42,855 nt of DNA from a virus, in IMG/VR virus record IMGVR_UViG_3300033153_003852, positions 1 through 42,855 of that record. One strand, written 5' to 3'. The first letter of the stretch is position 1, and every line of letters begins with the position of its first letter. The position numbers and the translations under genes are program-made. The notes beneath the pieces are model-generated. The model made no database searches and was not told the DNA's origin. It worked only from the letters and a program-made list of their open reading frames with translations. Shown here one piece after another: positions 30,497 through 39,661 of this stretch.

Positions 30497-33400
30497 GCTT
30501 GGAAACAATGGAATTTGACACTGTCAAAGACACGTTTGTTAGAGAGGATTTTCCAACATCTTCTTACGCGGCGGCAACCCATCTCGAATGGGGAGTATTA
30601 GCTACCAAAATTAGAAACACTTTTATAAGATTTACTTTACCAAAGTTTAGTGGTGAAATAAAATCTATTAAATTAAAAATAGATATTTCTACAATACCTG
30701 CTTCACCAACTCTTATGACAACATCTGTTCATTTAATGAAATCCCCTTATGACGTTTTGTGGACTGGATTAACAGTTGGTGCTATTCCCACAAATGAATA
30801 TTGTACTTGGAATGAATATGATACTTATTTTAATTGGCCTACTGCAGGTGGTGATTATGTAACCGACCCAATTACTACTTTCACAATAAAATCTACTGAT
30901 TTAGTTGGTTGGTATGAATTTGAAATACCAGTAGGACTTCTTTCATTACAATCTGAACAAACCATTTGTTTATTTTTAAGGAGTCCAGACACATCAATAA
31001 ATTACGAATTGAAAGCAAGTTCACTGCAGAATGGTGTATATGGCCCAAAACTGTTACTCGAAGTTGAAATAGATGGTTTTGAAGCCCTGACACTAACAGC
31101 CGAACCAATCAGTTCAACTCAATTAGACATATCATGGCCTAAATCACAATTATCAGATGACAATTTCACCCATTATCTTTTAGAGCAATCCGATACTGGC
31201 GTTGGTGGATGGACAACTTTGGCTACAATCACCGATAAAGACACGACATCTTATGAACATACTGGTCTGGTAGTTCAAGGAGATGTTGATGACTATGATG
31301 AAGATTCAGATACTTATCCAAATGGTCGAAAGAAGTATTATCGTATGTCAGTGGTTTCCAGTGTATTCGGTGCGACTGGATATGGCACGGCTGACGCAAC
31401 CACAATCCCCGCTATTAGACCAGTATCCCTAACATTCAATCCTAAATCAAAATACTGGGACATGGATTTCATAGATGATAACCGTGCCTATAAGCCGTAT
31501 GGTGTCGAGGTGATTCCATCATGGTATGATAGCCTTGATATTACTGAGGAAAATTACATTGATAAACTGACAGTCGAAGCCTATTTCAGAATCGTTTCGG
31601 CATGGGTATTAACTGAAACCAATAATTTTAGCCCAGTCGATTTCGATACTGGTGGGATAATAGTTGGAGATGAAGGTTACAAACCGTATGAGGTCAAGGG
31701 CAAAATATATGATACTGGCGGTTTGTATAGGATAGCAACTACAGATAAGACAACTGAACAGTTCGAAATTGTGTGGCCCGCGCCGTGTCCGATAGCCATT
31801 CCCAGTGCCCCAAACTTATTAAATCCCCCAAGATTATTGGCGGGTACTCCTCCTTTCGCTGGGGGAACAATCACACCAATTGATTTGTCTTTTGCTTGTC
31901 AACAAACTGGCAATTCTGTTTTCAATGAGGATTTTGTTGGCACTTTGACCGATAAGTGGTTCACCTCCATATCAGGGTTGGCGACAATACAATATGTTGG
32001 TTCTGACCATATAGAAATCAGTCGTACAGGTGCAGTCTCTACGTTGGCTGGAATATTTAAGAAGTTCAAAAAGGAAATTGATAATTCATATAACAAATAC
32101 TTCGATAAATACACTGGCGGATATAAAATTAAGTTGGTTGGACAGGTAAATATAAACGATGATGTAAATACTCATTATCTTCGTATAGGCACATCTGGTT
32201 GGGATGAACAAGTTGATAACATTAGTAGTGGAGTAAATGTAGAATTTCGTTCAAATATTAGTTCTGTGAATGTATATGCCGCTGCGAATATAGGCACACC
32301 ATCCTCAAGACTATTATTCACATCAACAATCGCAGATGCGAATAATATTATGAAGGCTGTGAACGATGGCAAGTATTTCTATATGGAAATCATAGCATCT
32401 CCTGTATTTTCAGACGTATCAGGTGGTATGATATATTTCATCATGTGGAATATTGGAAACACAATAAACGATGCAAAAAACATAGACCTTTTAACACTGA
32501 GTTCTGAAAGATTTATGTATATGTATGATGTTTCAATGCCATCGGATGAACAAAAACATTATACTGGCAGGTCATCTGTTCAATATTATACCACTTCGGG
32601 TTCAAGTCCATTAGGAAATATAAACATATATGAATATGAATTAGAAGGGAGAATTGTTAGTCAAGAATATGGTGTAAAAAATCTGAATCTGGACATAGTC
32701 TTACCATCTGTTAGTAGCCCAATTCCACAAGCAATACTATCATGTAGCCCAGAATTATCGTCAGAACTTGTTTTGGTGGAGGGAAGGATAAAAAACAACT
32801 TTGGTTCGCAAAGTAGAACCGGTGAAACGGATAACTATCAAGGTGAAACCTATGACAACGCAGACCCAATAGGCTTCTTATCAGTTCCGAAAGTGGGATA
32901 CGTTGGTGAGGATGCCCTTATCGATGCCAGCCAATCAATAGACCCAGAAGGCGGGGCACTGATTTACAAATACGATTTCGGGGACACTGAAACCCTCGAA
33001 ACATCTCAATCGTCAGTATCTCACCAGTACGCTTCGGCTGGCACTTACACTGTAAAACTCATTGTGGAAGATGAGACAGGGAATAACAGCGTAGAAGTCC
33101 AATCAATTATCAAGATATACGATGCAATAGAGCAATTTGAAGAAGTGTCACTAATGTCCCCCTGGGAATCCATTAACGAAGGCTCACCGTCTGGCACAAG
33201 CATAACATCCCATCCTGAGTTGGATTATGACACAATCCAGACAATGGACGGCGGGAATCGTGTATTCAGTCTCACAGGCCAGCATCATGACCCAAACTGT
33301 AATACCCCTTTGGCAGATAGAATCACCAACGCCGAAAACGAAAAGGATTACTTCAGGATGCTAAACAATCAGGCTAAATTAATAACTCTTGATTTGGTGA

Positions 33401-33522
33401 ATTTCGGCAAAGTCAGGGGCGTTATCACAGACCATAAACCCTCCATGGCAGTGGATGACCAACAAGCCTTCCAGTTCTCAATGACATTCCAAGAGATAGA
33501 TATAAGGCAGTTCGGAGATTGA
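30493..33522 (+). CDS. Multi-domain tail adhesin: DNRLRE, Fn3, PKD
   Basis: 1009 aa. Residues about 5-195 are a DNRLRE-like module (D-T-F-V-R-E-D, Y-C-T-W-N-E-Y-D-T-Y-F-N-W-P). About 197-300 is fibronectin type III-like (P-I-S-S-T-Q-L-D-I-S-W-P). About 475-650 is a jelly-roll region. About 790-870 is a PKD domain (D-A-S-Q-S-I-D-P-E-G, Y-D-F-G-D, H-Q-Y-A-S-A-G-T-Y-T-V-K-L). The last 140 residues resemble a tail protein that docks to the hub. Likely the distal adhesin. Coding bases about 30600-31060 and 31900-32700 are distinctly more AT-rich, suggesting swapped modules. The ATG at 30493 overlaps the previous stop. Confidence 0.75.
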   Translation: MSLETMEFDTVKDTFVREDFPTSSYAAATHLEWGVLATKIRNTFIRFTLPKFSGEIKSIKLKIDISTIPASPTLMTTSVHLMKSPYDVLWTGLTVGAIPTNEYCTWNEYDTYFNWPTAGGDYVTDPITTFTIKSTDLVGWYEFEIPVGLLSLQSEQTICLFLRSPDTSINYELKASSLQNGVYGPKLLLEVEIDGFEALTLTAEPISSTQLDISWPKSQLSDDNFTHYLLEQSDTGVGGWTTLATITDKDTTSYEHTGLVVQGDVDDYDEDSDTYPNGRKKYYRMSVVSSVFGATGYGTADATTIPAIRPVSLTFNPKSKYWDMDFIDDNRAYKPYGVEVIPSWYDSLDITEENYIDKLTVEAYFRIVSAWVLTETNNFSPVDFDTGGIIVGDEGYKPYEVKGKIYDTGGLYRIATTDKTTEQFEIVWPAPCPIAIPSAPNLLNPPRLLAGTPPFAGGTITPIDLSFACQQTGNSVFNEDFVGTLTDKWFTSISGLATIQYVGSDHIEISRTGAVSTLAGIFKKFKKEIDNSYNKYFDKYTGGYKIKLVGQVNINDDVNTHYLRIGTSGWDEQVDNISSGVNVEFRSNISSVNVYAAANIGTPSSRLLFTSTIADANNIMKAVNDGKYFYMEIIASPVFSDVSGGMIYFIMWNIGNTINDAKNIDLLTLSSERFMYMYDVSMPSDEQKHYTGRSSVQYYTTSGSSPLGNINIYEYELEGRIVSQEYGVKNLNLDIVLPSVSSPIPQAILSCSPELSSELVLVEGRIKNNFGSQSRTGETDNYQGETYDNADPIGFLSVPKVGYVGEDALIDASQSIDPEGGALIYKYDFGDTETLETSQSSVSHQYASAGTYTVKLIVEDETGNNSVEVQSIIKIYDAIEQFEEVSLMSPWESINEGSPSGTSITSHPELDYDTIQTMDGGNRVFSLTGQHHDPNCNTPLADRITNAENEKDYFRMLNNQAKLITLDLVNFGKVRGVITDHKPSMAVDDQQAFQFSMTFQEIDIRQFGD

Positions 33523-33523
33523 T

Positions 33524-34621
33524 ATGCCAATTAAAGCAAGTATAAGGGCGGAACTGAATAATTCAAGGTTCAAACATTGGGATAGTATTACTATAACCCA
33601 GACGCTAAATGCACTGGCTGGAATAACTATCAGTATGCCCAATCCAGCCGGATTATATACCAATCTATCAATCGAGGACATGCCGATTAAGGTCTGGCTC
33701 GGATGGGACACTGCCGAACCCCCTCTTAGATTTGACGGCTATCATGATGACCCTGATTGGAAAATCGCAAAAGGCAATATCGGAATGGGATTATCAGGCC
33801 GTGATTTTGGCAGGATACTATTCGATGAACTCACAGTTGATAATGAATTTCTGACTTATGGCAATCCAATCACCAAGGGATACATACTCGATTATATCAG
33901 ATATATCAACCAAAATTTAACTATCCCATTATCTGAATTATTCCAGCGAAACACAACTGACGATAATTCATCTGATTTCCAATTCACTTTCGCTTATGAG
34001 AAGGCACTGGATGAAATTAAAAAGCTGGCCGGATACGGCGGATATGAATGGCTAATGACCTATGACCAGGATAACAATCGGAGATTCATTGTAAGACCCC
34101 CCAAAGACCTGATAGCCAGCAACGTAACCCATGCCTTCATTGTAGGCGATAAAACCAATTATCCAGACATTCCAAGCCAGGCCAATATTCATCATGTAAA
34201 CAGTCTCACAGTCAAAAAACAATACGGTTTCAAAAAGAATTATGTTAAAGTTCAAGGAAACGGGGTGGAAGCTGTCTGGCCGTTAAGCCCGCTGTCAGCT
34301 CCGAAACACCTATACCATGAGGATGAGGGACTTTCCTCCCAAACCGATGCTCAAATGGTCGCAAGACAGCTATGGAATAATCGGTCATCTCCTAAAACCC
34401 TCGTGGATTTCAGTGGTATAGGCGTTGAGCAATTGAGGGTCGGCGATGTAATCTATGTCAATGATTACCGATACGGCGCGTCACAGCTTCCATCCCACAT
34501 TTTCAGGCTGATAGGAATAACAGATACTATCACAAAGGGTTCTGGGTGGACTGCCTCTTTCAAGGTCGCTGACTTCGTGCCTACGTTATTTCAATTCATA
34601 GACGGTACTACAGGATTGTGA
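33524..34621 (+). CDS. Tail tip / baseplate hub-like protein
   Basis: 365 aa. The pattern of an N-terminal barrel (I-T-I-T-Q-T-L-N-A-L-A-G-I-T), W-L-G-W-D-T, S-G-R-D-F-G-R-I-L, then a second region with a helix A-Y-E-K-A-L-D-E-I-K-K-L-A and strand R-F-I-V-R-P-P resembles the gpD/gp27 hub family and siphovirus Tal N-termini. It would form the tail end ring to which the adhesin attaches. One base from the previous stop. Confidence 0.75.
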   Translation: MPIKASIRAELNNSRFKHWDSITITQTLNALAGITISMPNPAGLYTNLSIEDMPIKVWLGWDTAEPPLRFDGYHDDPDWKIAKGNIGMGLSGRDFGRILFDELTVDNEFLTYGNPITKGYILDYIRYINQNLTIPLSELFQRNTTDDNSSDFQFTFAYEKALDEIKKLAGYGGYEWLMTYDQDNNRRFIVRPPKDLIASNVTHAFIVGDKTNYPDIPSQANIHHVNSLTVKKQYGFKKNYVKVQGNGVEAVWPLSPLSAPKHLYHEDEGLSSQTDAQMVARQLWNNRSSPKTLVDFSGIGVEQLRVGDVIYVNDYRYGASQLPSHIFRLIGITDTITKGSGWTASFKVADFVPTLFQFIDGTTGL

Positions 34622-34625
34622 TAAC

Positions 34626-34745
34626 GTGAATTGCCCAAAATGTAAGACTAAGTGGGGGACACCCGTTACATTATTGGCTACACTGGAAACTGGAATATAT
34701 CATTGTGCCGTGTGTGGCGGGGATTACAACGAAAGGGAATTGTGA
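34626..34745 (+). CDS. Zinc-ribbon miniprotein, 39 aa
   Basis: A bare ribbon: C-P-K-C at residues 3-6 and C-A-V-C at 27-30. GTG start just after GTGATAAC, four bases from the hub stop. Its end overlaps the GTGAT ribosome site of the next gene. Function unknown. Confidence 0.6.
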   Translation: MNCPKCKTKWGTPVTLLATLETGIYHCAVCGGDYNEREL

Positions 34746-34750
34746 TAGTC

Positions 34751-34855
34751 ATGAACAATGACGAGGCACTCGATAGACGGTTGCGACAAATCAAGGACTT
34801 CTTAAAGATATTAGCATTGTTAGTGTTTATTATATGTCTTATATTAGCAATATGA
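34751..34855 (+). CDS. Single-span membrane miniprotein, 34 aa
   Basis: An N-terminal charged helix (D-R-R-L-R-Q-I-K-D-F) followed by a C-terminal hydrophobic helix (L-A-L-L-V-F-I-I-C-L-I-L-A-I). GTGAT lies before the ATG. As the last late gene it is a holin-like candidate by position, but no lysin was found beside it. Confidence 0.55.
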   Translation: MNNDEALDRRLRQIKDFLKILALLVFIICLILAI

Positions 34856-34940
34856 TAGGTAGAGCATAGCAAAGCTTGGTTTTAACGGGTTTGGGCGTGT
34901 CCTTCTATGCCGTGCGATATAAACGGCTTTTATGACCCCT

Positions 34941-35126
34941 TTACGCCCTTTTATGATTTGCATACCTGTAAATCAATCCCGCCCTAATATCATCTGCTTC
35001 TTTTTGCGTACATTGTGGGCACTGGCCGTAAAATATCCCGTGCTGGCATTGGTTAAGAAAATCATAAATTCCCATCATATTCAGAAAAGTAGCTGGATTC
35101 ATTCCTATAAAACCGTCTGGAATCAT
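34941..35126 (-). CDS. Hypothetical protein with CxxC, 61 aa
   Basis: Last gene of the right-hand minus operon. C-Q-H-G near residue 27 and C-P-Q-C near 36 suggest a zinc site. The start overlaps the upstream stop (ATGA). The 85 bases to the convergent late operon hold no clear terminator. Confidence 0.55.
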   Translation of the reverse strand: MIPDGFIGMNPATFLNMMGIYDFLNQCQHGIFYGQCPQCTQKEADDIRAGLIYRYANHKRA

Positions 35127-36475
35127 TCTATCAACTCCTTTTCATGCCAGCCTGGTAGCTTAACCAGCGACACAAATACATTATGTCCTTTTTTAGAAAC
35201 CTTAAACCAGCCATTTTCCACGAAACTATCCATCATTGCCCTGACTTCTGGAATACCAACGCCAAACCGTTTAGCCAGCCTATCTTCCAGTTCGTTTTGA
35301 TATATCTCAGTGCCAGACTTAACCCCATCCCGCTCACAGATTTTATCGTACATCTCAATGACATCTGCCAGCCTGCCTTCGTTTACGGATGATAAGCCTT
35401 CGTCAAATAGTCCCACGAGTTTAATCCATATTGGCATCATGTAATCCCGGGCGTACTGGACATCCTCACCAGTCAGGGTATCATCCAATCTTAATATCAT
35501 GTGATGCCAGGCAATCTTCCAGGCATGTTCAATCCATCTCTGGGTGAAGTCCTCCAATGATTTTCGGGGTTTTGTACCTACTCGTTTCAGGATTTGAAAT
35601 GTTTCATCAACCAGATTTTCTAAACAATCCCTGGCTTCTTTATCGATAGTGATAACGACTTTATCTTTCCCTTTCCAGTGCTTATTCACTTCGGCCAGCC
35701 GTTTTATCAAGTCATCATATTCTGATTTTTTGGTAACTGGATTTTCCAACATGCCAGTTAGTTCTTTCGACACTTCCAGCCTGTCATCTATCGACATCAA
35801 ATTATACAATACTATCATTCTCTGCAAGAATCCCCGCTTTACAATGGTGTCATAGAAATTATCCGGCGGATATGATATGAATAACAATGAACATTCAGGA
35901 TTGAACTCAAGCCACTGGCCGTTAGGCAATGTCGTGCCAATCTTATTATCAGTCGTACCCATCGGATTGAGGGCGATCTGATAGCATAGCATGGATTCTT
36001 TTGTGTCCTTGAGGGTTTTGGAATCGAATAGGGCATCCGCCTCATTCATAATTAGGACATCGATAATCCGCCTATCATCTTCAGGCGTGGGGTCAAGTGC
36101 GCCCTTTGTGATTTTTACAACCTTGAACTCACCCTTCTTTTTTGGGTCGTATTCCTTGACCATTTCAGATGTTCCGGTCAATGATTCGGGTTTGATGTCA
36201 GTAACTATCTGGGCGTTGATATTCAGGGATTCCATGACCTGAAATAAGAACTCCATGCCACGACCCCCGCCGCTTCCAGATGGTTTGAATAGACAGCCTG
36301 ATATTCTTAAGTCCAGTTCGTTATCCCCAAAATGTATTCTCATCTTTTTGATTGATGGAAGCTGGCCGATTATGATATGGAGTGTGAGTTTCCCGAAGTT
36401 CGGCTGGCGTTTGACTTTCCTGTGGAATAATGTAATGTAAGAATCGATGAGATTCTGGCCGTATTTGTCATTCAT
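35123..36475 (-). CDS. ATPase-like protein with degenerate Walker motifs
   Basis: 450 aa with the outline of virus/plasmid helicase-like ATPases (DUF3987/DUF927-like). The P-loop position reads K-P-S-G-S-G-G-G-R-G, where GK[ST] is expected. The Walker B position reads V-L-I-M-N-E-A-D-A-L-F, with Asn for the first Asp. A long helical middle and a C-terminal winged helix (V-G-I-P-E-V-R-A-M-M-D-S-F) follow. It may therefore be a DNA-binding regulator or helicase partner rather than an active ATPase. Coupled to small genes on both sides. Confidence 0.6.
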   Translation of the reverse strand: MNDKYGQNLIDSYITLFHRKVKRQPNFGKLTLHIIIGQLPSIKKMRIHFGDNELDLRISGCLFKPSGSGGGRGMEFLFQVMESLNINAQIVTDIKPESLTGTSEMVKEYDPKKKGEFKVVKITKGALDPTPEDDRRIIDVLIMNEADALFDSKTLKDTKESMLCYQIALNPMGTTDNKIGTTLPNGQWLEFNPECSLLFISYPPDNFYDTIVKRGFLQRMIVLYNLMSIDDRLEVSKELTGMLENPVTKKSEYDDLIKRLAEVNKHWKGKDKVVITIDKEARDCLENLVDETFQILKRVGTKPRKSLEDFTQRWIEHAWKIAWHHMILRLDDTLTGEDVQYARDYMMPIWIKLVGLFDEGLSSVNEGRLADVIEMYDKICERDGVKSGTEIYQNELEDRLAKRFGVGIPEVRAMMDSFVENGWFKVSKKGHNVFVSLVKLPGWHEKELIE

Positions 36476-36710
36476 TCTCTTTCATTCTCCTGAAAATAGT
36501 TTCAATCCATCTTAATTGGTTGGTCGTAAATCCATAATCCCTGACGTTTTCATACCCTATGGTATCTTGATTGTTTGGACTGTCTAACCAAACCCGTGCA
36601 TTGTAATCCCACAGGTCATTAAGAATCCATTTCATATCGTCAATCGGGGCTTTCCCGATAATCTTATCTGCATTTTTACGACTAATATCTCTCAGTTTTA
36701 TATTATACAT
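36468..36710 (-). CDS. Hypothetical protein, 80 aa
   Basis: Helical basic/acidic protein with several Trp and a C-terminal F-R-R-M-K-E-N-E. The start follows GGAGGGTGATTGA, and the gene overlaps the ATPase-like gene by eight bases. Not recognised. Confidence 0.6.
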   Translation of the reverse strand: MYNIKLRDISRKNADKIIGKAPIDDMKWILNDLWDYNARVWLDSPNNQDTIGYENVRDYGFTTNQLRWIETIFRRMKENE

Positions 36711-37328
36711 TCAATCACCCTCCGGTTTCACCAGCACTTTCACAATCAAATAATCCTTATAGACTTCAACATTGGCAATCTTAACAAAGTCAACATCTAT
36801 CACATCTTCGTATGAAAGCTTAAGCTGAAGGCTGGCCATCCACAGTGTCTTATCAAACTTGTCTGGCTTGACAATGAAGGCTGGCAATATCATGGGCACA
36901 TCGCCGTCTATCTCACGGTTCCTATACCTATGCAGAATAGAATTGGCAATCACTGAATTAAGACCGATATGCTTGACATCTTTTGATGACCCCCCACCTA
37001 ATTCCCTGGCGTAATCAGCAACTTTTCTGGCTTTATCCAACTCAATACTGAAGTCCATGTCATGCTCAAACCTGAACTCTCGCACTTCCAAACCGGAAAT
37101 ATACGGCATCTTATTAAGGACACATCTAAAAACCGTATCCAGTGAATACTCGATGTTGTTATGTTTGCAGTATCCATGAGTGGCCGGATGTGGCTGGCAT
37201 AGGTATAGGTTCATTTGCCAGCTATGTTTCCGACATTTGCATTTTTTATGTGGACGTGTCAGTGCTTCATTAGTATCGCCAGCATGGTGTAGTCGTGGGC
37301 AATAATCGAGGTGGATTATGTCCTTCAT
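36711..37328 (-). CDS. Cys/His-rich hypothetical protein, 205 aa
   Basis: The first 60 residues hold C10, H-H, C-K-C, H, C-Q-P-H and C-K-H, a possible two-zinc domain. The rest is alpha/beta with a strand-rich end (V-E-V-Y-K-D-Y-L-I-V-K-V-L-V-K-P). Similar Cys/His starts occur in nucleases, but no catalytic motif is seen. It ends directly before the next gene. Confidence 0.55.
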   Translation of the reverse strand: MKDIIHLDYCPRLHHAGDTNEALTRPHKKCKCRKHSWQMNLYLCQPHPATHGYCKHNNIEYSLDTVFRCVLNKMPYISGLEVREFRFEHDMDFSIELDKARKVADYARELGGGSSKDVKHIGLNSVIANSILHRYRNREIDGDVPMILPAFIVKPDKFDKTLWMASLQLKLSYEDVIDVDFVKIANVEVYKDYLIVKVLVKPEGD

Positions 37329-37532
37329 TCAATCACCCCTCCATTCAGTACCATAATCATATCTCTCCGTGGCATCCGATACCAATCTTAAAGTGTGCCA
37401 TTCATGTAAAAGCAAAAACTCATGAATTAAACCCAGTGATTCGTCTGTTATTCTTTCAGGATTTGATTTGAATTTTCCAATATGGAGATGAACTTTGCAA
37501 TCTTCGCAGCATAATAAAGCACATACGCCCAC
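37329..37532 (-). CDS. Small Cys-rich protein, 67 aa
   Basis: Starts M-G-V-C-A-L-L-C-C-E-D-C, a cluster that could bind zinc. The remainder is helical. GTG start with GCGGTGA five bases upstream. Stop abuts the next ATG. Confidence 0.55.
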   Translation of the reverse strand: MGVCALLCCEDCKVHLHIGKFKSNPERITDESLGLIHEFLLLHEWHTLRLVSDATERYDYGTEWRGD

Positions 37533-37536
37533 TATT

Positions 37537-38028
37537 TCACCGCCCCAGTTTCTTTATCAGTTCCTTCCTCAATTTCTTATTGGGTTCGGTCAAGACTTCT
37601 TTGATACGGGATATATCACCAAGTTGGATTTCCAATATTTCCTCCACAGCGTTTATTGTTGATTTGTTAATTACATCAATGCATTTGACAATATCATTCT
37701 GCTTTGCCACGACCTTATCAAGATTTATCTCAATCAGGCCAGAGGCATCCATTTCAAGCTCCAAAGATTTGTTAAGCCTTTCGACCTCATTCTTAAGCGA
37801 AAAGAGACCCCTTTCGGCATTGATTAGCCTCTCCCATGCACACTGACCGCACATACAATCCGGCTCATGGGCTTTGGGCTGTAATCCCTCGTCAGTCTTT
37901 ATCGCCGGCGTGTATGATTTACAATCGCACTTTCGGCACGATTTCATACCTCTATCACGATGTTTGACTCTTTCATGACCACAAACGCACAATCCCGTAT
38001 CTTTGATATTAGATTTCATCTTATTCAT
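37537..38028 (-). CDS. Zinc finger and coiled-coil protein, 163 aa
   Basis: Residues 14-40 carry C-V-C-G-H, a His, then C-R-K-C-D-C, a zinc-binding pattern known in archaeal viruses and plasmids. C-M-C-G-Q-C follows at about 58-63. Residues 68-160 are helical with heptad-like spacing. It may be a DNA-binding dimer. Overlaps the upstream gene by ATGA. Confidence 0.65.
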   Translation of the reverse strand: MNKMKSNIKDTGLCVCGHERVKHRDRGMKSCRKCDCKSYTPAIKTDEGLQPKAHEPDCMCGQCAWERLINAERGLFSLKNEVERLNKSLELEMDASGLIEINLDKVVAKQNDIVKCIDVINKSTINAVEEILEIQLGDISRIKEVLTEPNKKLRKELIKKLGR

Positions 38029-38201
38029 CTCCCAACAGGGACATAGAATCGTTCCCCTCTGAAATCTATCATACCAGAATATCCATGCTTAATCATCCAC
38101 GCTTTTCGGTCAGTCCAGTATAAATCGGTGTCCCCACTGTCGACGGCCTCGAAAATTAGGTTTAGCCTGCCATGACCGAAGTGTCTTTGATATTTTGTCA
38201 T
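38025..38201 (-). CDS. Hypothetical protein, 58 aa
   Basis: Small alpha/beta protein (L-N-L-I-F-E-A-V-D-S-G-D-T-D-L-Y-W then F-R-G-E-R-F-Y-V-P-V). Supported by ATGA overlaps at both ends. Not recognised. Confidence 0.6.
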   Translation of the reverse strand: MTKYQRHFGHGRLNLIFEAVDSGDTDLYWTDRKAWMIKHGYSGMIDFRGERFYVPVGR

Positions 38202-38890
38202 TCTCTCACCTTCAACGCCTCTGGTAATTCCATTAGTGGTTCTACGACCGTGAGATTTGGCTTAACGAAAACGGGAATATTCAGCCCTTCGGCTATGGTT
38301 ATGATGTTCCTTACCCATTCTTTTTTAGGCTGGATAGTAGGATTTGTTTGTGCGCCGATTGCAACAAAATCTATTCCATGAAGATTCGGTATGATGGACG
38401 AATACACTGGCTCGAATGACACCCAGCGGTTCTTACATCGTATACGCTTCAATTCTTGGATTCTCCAAGTATCATCTTGACAGTTCACAGTTACCCCGAC
38501 CCATGCATTATCTGGCCAGTCAAGTTCTTTATCGGCCAGTAACTCAGGTCGCTTTGTGAGGAAGTAGAAGATATGTTGGGGGCATTCCTCAATGACATCT
38601 ATGATTAGTTGGAGCCATTCGGTTTCGGCATAACAAATATCTCCCATAAAGCAGGTGTCCCATCTTGTAGGCTTCTTTCTTTGACATGGTATATCCAGTT
38701 TATACACATCAAACGTTGGTTCGAATGGATATGGCATAGTATATCCTTTGACTTTTGGGTTTGCCCCTAACATCAATGACCGCTTGTATGCCCAGCAGTT
38801 ATGTCCGACCGCGCACGTACCATTTTCTATTCCCTCACAGCCGTGATATGGATTCCACGATTTGTCAGCGTATTCTATCCCCGGTTTCAT
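38198..38890 (-). CDS. DUF5131 / phage Gp37-Gp68 family protein
   Basis: 230 aa. The family signature is present in order: S-W-N-P-Y-H-G-C then N-C-W-A-Y near the start, W-D-T-C-F-M-G-D-I-C, Y-F-L-T-K-R-P-E, N-A-W-V-G-V-T-V-N, S-F-E-P-V and F-V-A-I-G-A-Q-T. Members are common in phages and are predicted to adopt a TIM-barrel/radical-SAM-like fold with Cys ligands; their reaction is not established. The start at 38890 was chosen for its ATGA overlap with the preceding gene. Confidence 0.8.
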   Translation of the reverse strand: MKPGIEYADKSWNPYHGCEGIENGTCAVGHNCWAYKRSLMLGANPKVKGYTMPYPFEPTFDVYKLDIPCQRKKPTRWDTCFMGDICYAETEWLQLIIDVIEECPQHIFYFLTKRPELLADKELDWPDNAWVGVTVNCQDDTWRIQELKRIRCKNRWVSFEPVYSSIIPNLHGIDFVAIGAQTNPTIQPKKEWVRNIITIAEGLNIPVFVKPNLTVVEPLMELPEALKVRE

Positions 38891-39123
38891 TTTTCCACAT
38901 CCATTATTTTGCATCCGTCCTTTTTCACTATTCTAATATCATCTATCAAGTAGCCCATTCGCCTACAAAAGACACCTCGAATTATCGTGTTGAATATATC
39001 TTTGTATTGGGGGTTGGGGTCGGAAGTATCCCACATATATTTTCCCCTACGTATATCTTCTACTTCTTTGTATGCAGTACATTCATTAGTACATTCTCTA
39101 TCCTTATCATAAGCGCATTTCAT
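38887..39123 (-). CDS. Small Cys-containing protein, 78 aa
   Basis: C-A-Y-D-K-D-R-E-C-T-N-E-C near the start gives a possible metal site. The rest is alpha/beta, ending C-K-I-M-D-V-E-K. The ATG at 39123 overlaps the preceding stop (ATGA). A start at 39207 would intrude into the upstream gene. Confidence 0.55.
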   Translation of the reverse strand: MKCAYDKDRECTNECTAYKEVEDIRRGKYMWDTSDPNPQYKDIFNTIIRGVFCRRMGYLIDDIRIVKKDGCKIMDVEK

Positions 39124-39353
39124 TTTCCCACCATCTCCTTTGTTATGCCTGTTGCGTTTTCCCCTACACATGCCGCTTCGTTTTCCTTTCTTACCACGAT
39201 AGGCCACGGCTTTGACGGTGTCATATCCAATCCATGCTCAAGTTGCTTCATTGTAATTTCCAAATCTCGAATATCGATAGTCCCGACCATTACTTTTCTT
39301 ATCTCGATGTAGTGTTTTAGAGCTTCCCATTTCTTTTTCCATGTCCATATCAT
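39120..39353 (-). CDS. Hypothetical protein, 77 aa
   Basis: N-terminal helix with Trp and Lys (I-W-T-W-K-K-K-W-E-A-L-K-H-Y-I), then a mixed region. GGAGG precedes the ATG, which overlaps the upstream stop (TAATG). Not recognised. Confidence 0.55.
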   Translation of the reverse strand: MIWTWKKKWEALKHYIEIRKVMVGTIDIRDLEITMKQLEHGLDMTPSKPWPIVVRKENEAACVGENATGITKEMVGK

Positions 39354-39478
39354 TATTCAGCCTCCATGATTATCCTAATATCTTCATGTTCCATGATCGG
39401 GTCATCCTCGATAATCTCTACAATCCGTAGTATTGATTTCCTATTGTCCGCTATCACTGTTAGTTTATATTGATTCAT
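39353..39478 (-). CDS. Hypothetical protein, 41 aa
   Basis: A short alpha/beta protein (Y-K-L-T-V-I-A-D, I-L-R-I-V-E-I-I-E-D-D). Strong GGAGGAAG ribosome site and TAATG coupling to the next gene support it. Function unknown. Confidence 0.55.
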   Translation of the reverse strand: MNQYKLTVIADNRKSILRIVEIIEDDPIMEHEDIRIIMEAE

Positions 39479-39492
39479 TCTACTTCCTCCAT

Positions 39493-39633
39493 TTAGAACG
39501 CCATCCCACAAGCAAAGACAGCACCGCAGTTATAACATTGTACTGAATCTGCTGGTATAATATAATAGCACGATGGGCATGATGTATATGATAGTGTGTT
39601 CCCAGTTATTATAATTCTATTTTTATCCATCAT
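39493..39633 (-). CDS. Zinc-ribbon miniprotein, 46 aa
   Basis: C-P-S-C (19-22) and C-Y-N-C (33-36) form a ribbon, with a later Cys in F-A-C-G. GGAGGCGACTG precedes two adjacent ATG codons. Probably nucleic-acid or protein binding. Confidence 0.6.
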   Translation of the reverse strand: MMDKNRIIITGNTLSYTSCPSCYYIIPADSVQCYNCGAVFACGMAF

Positions 39634-39661
39634 TCAGTCGCCTCCAATGTTTCGATTATCT

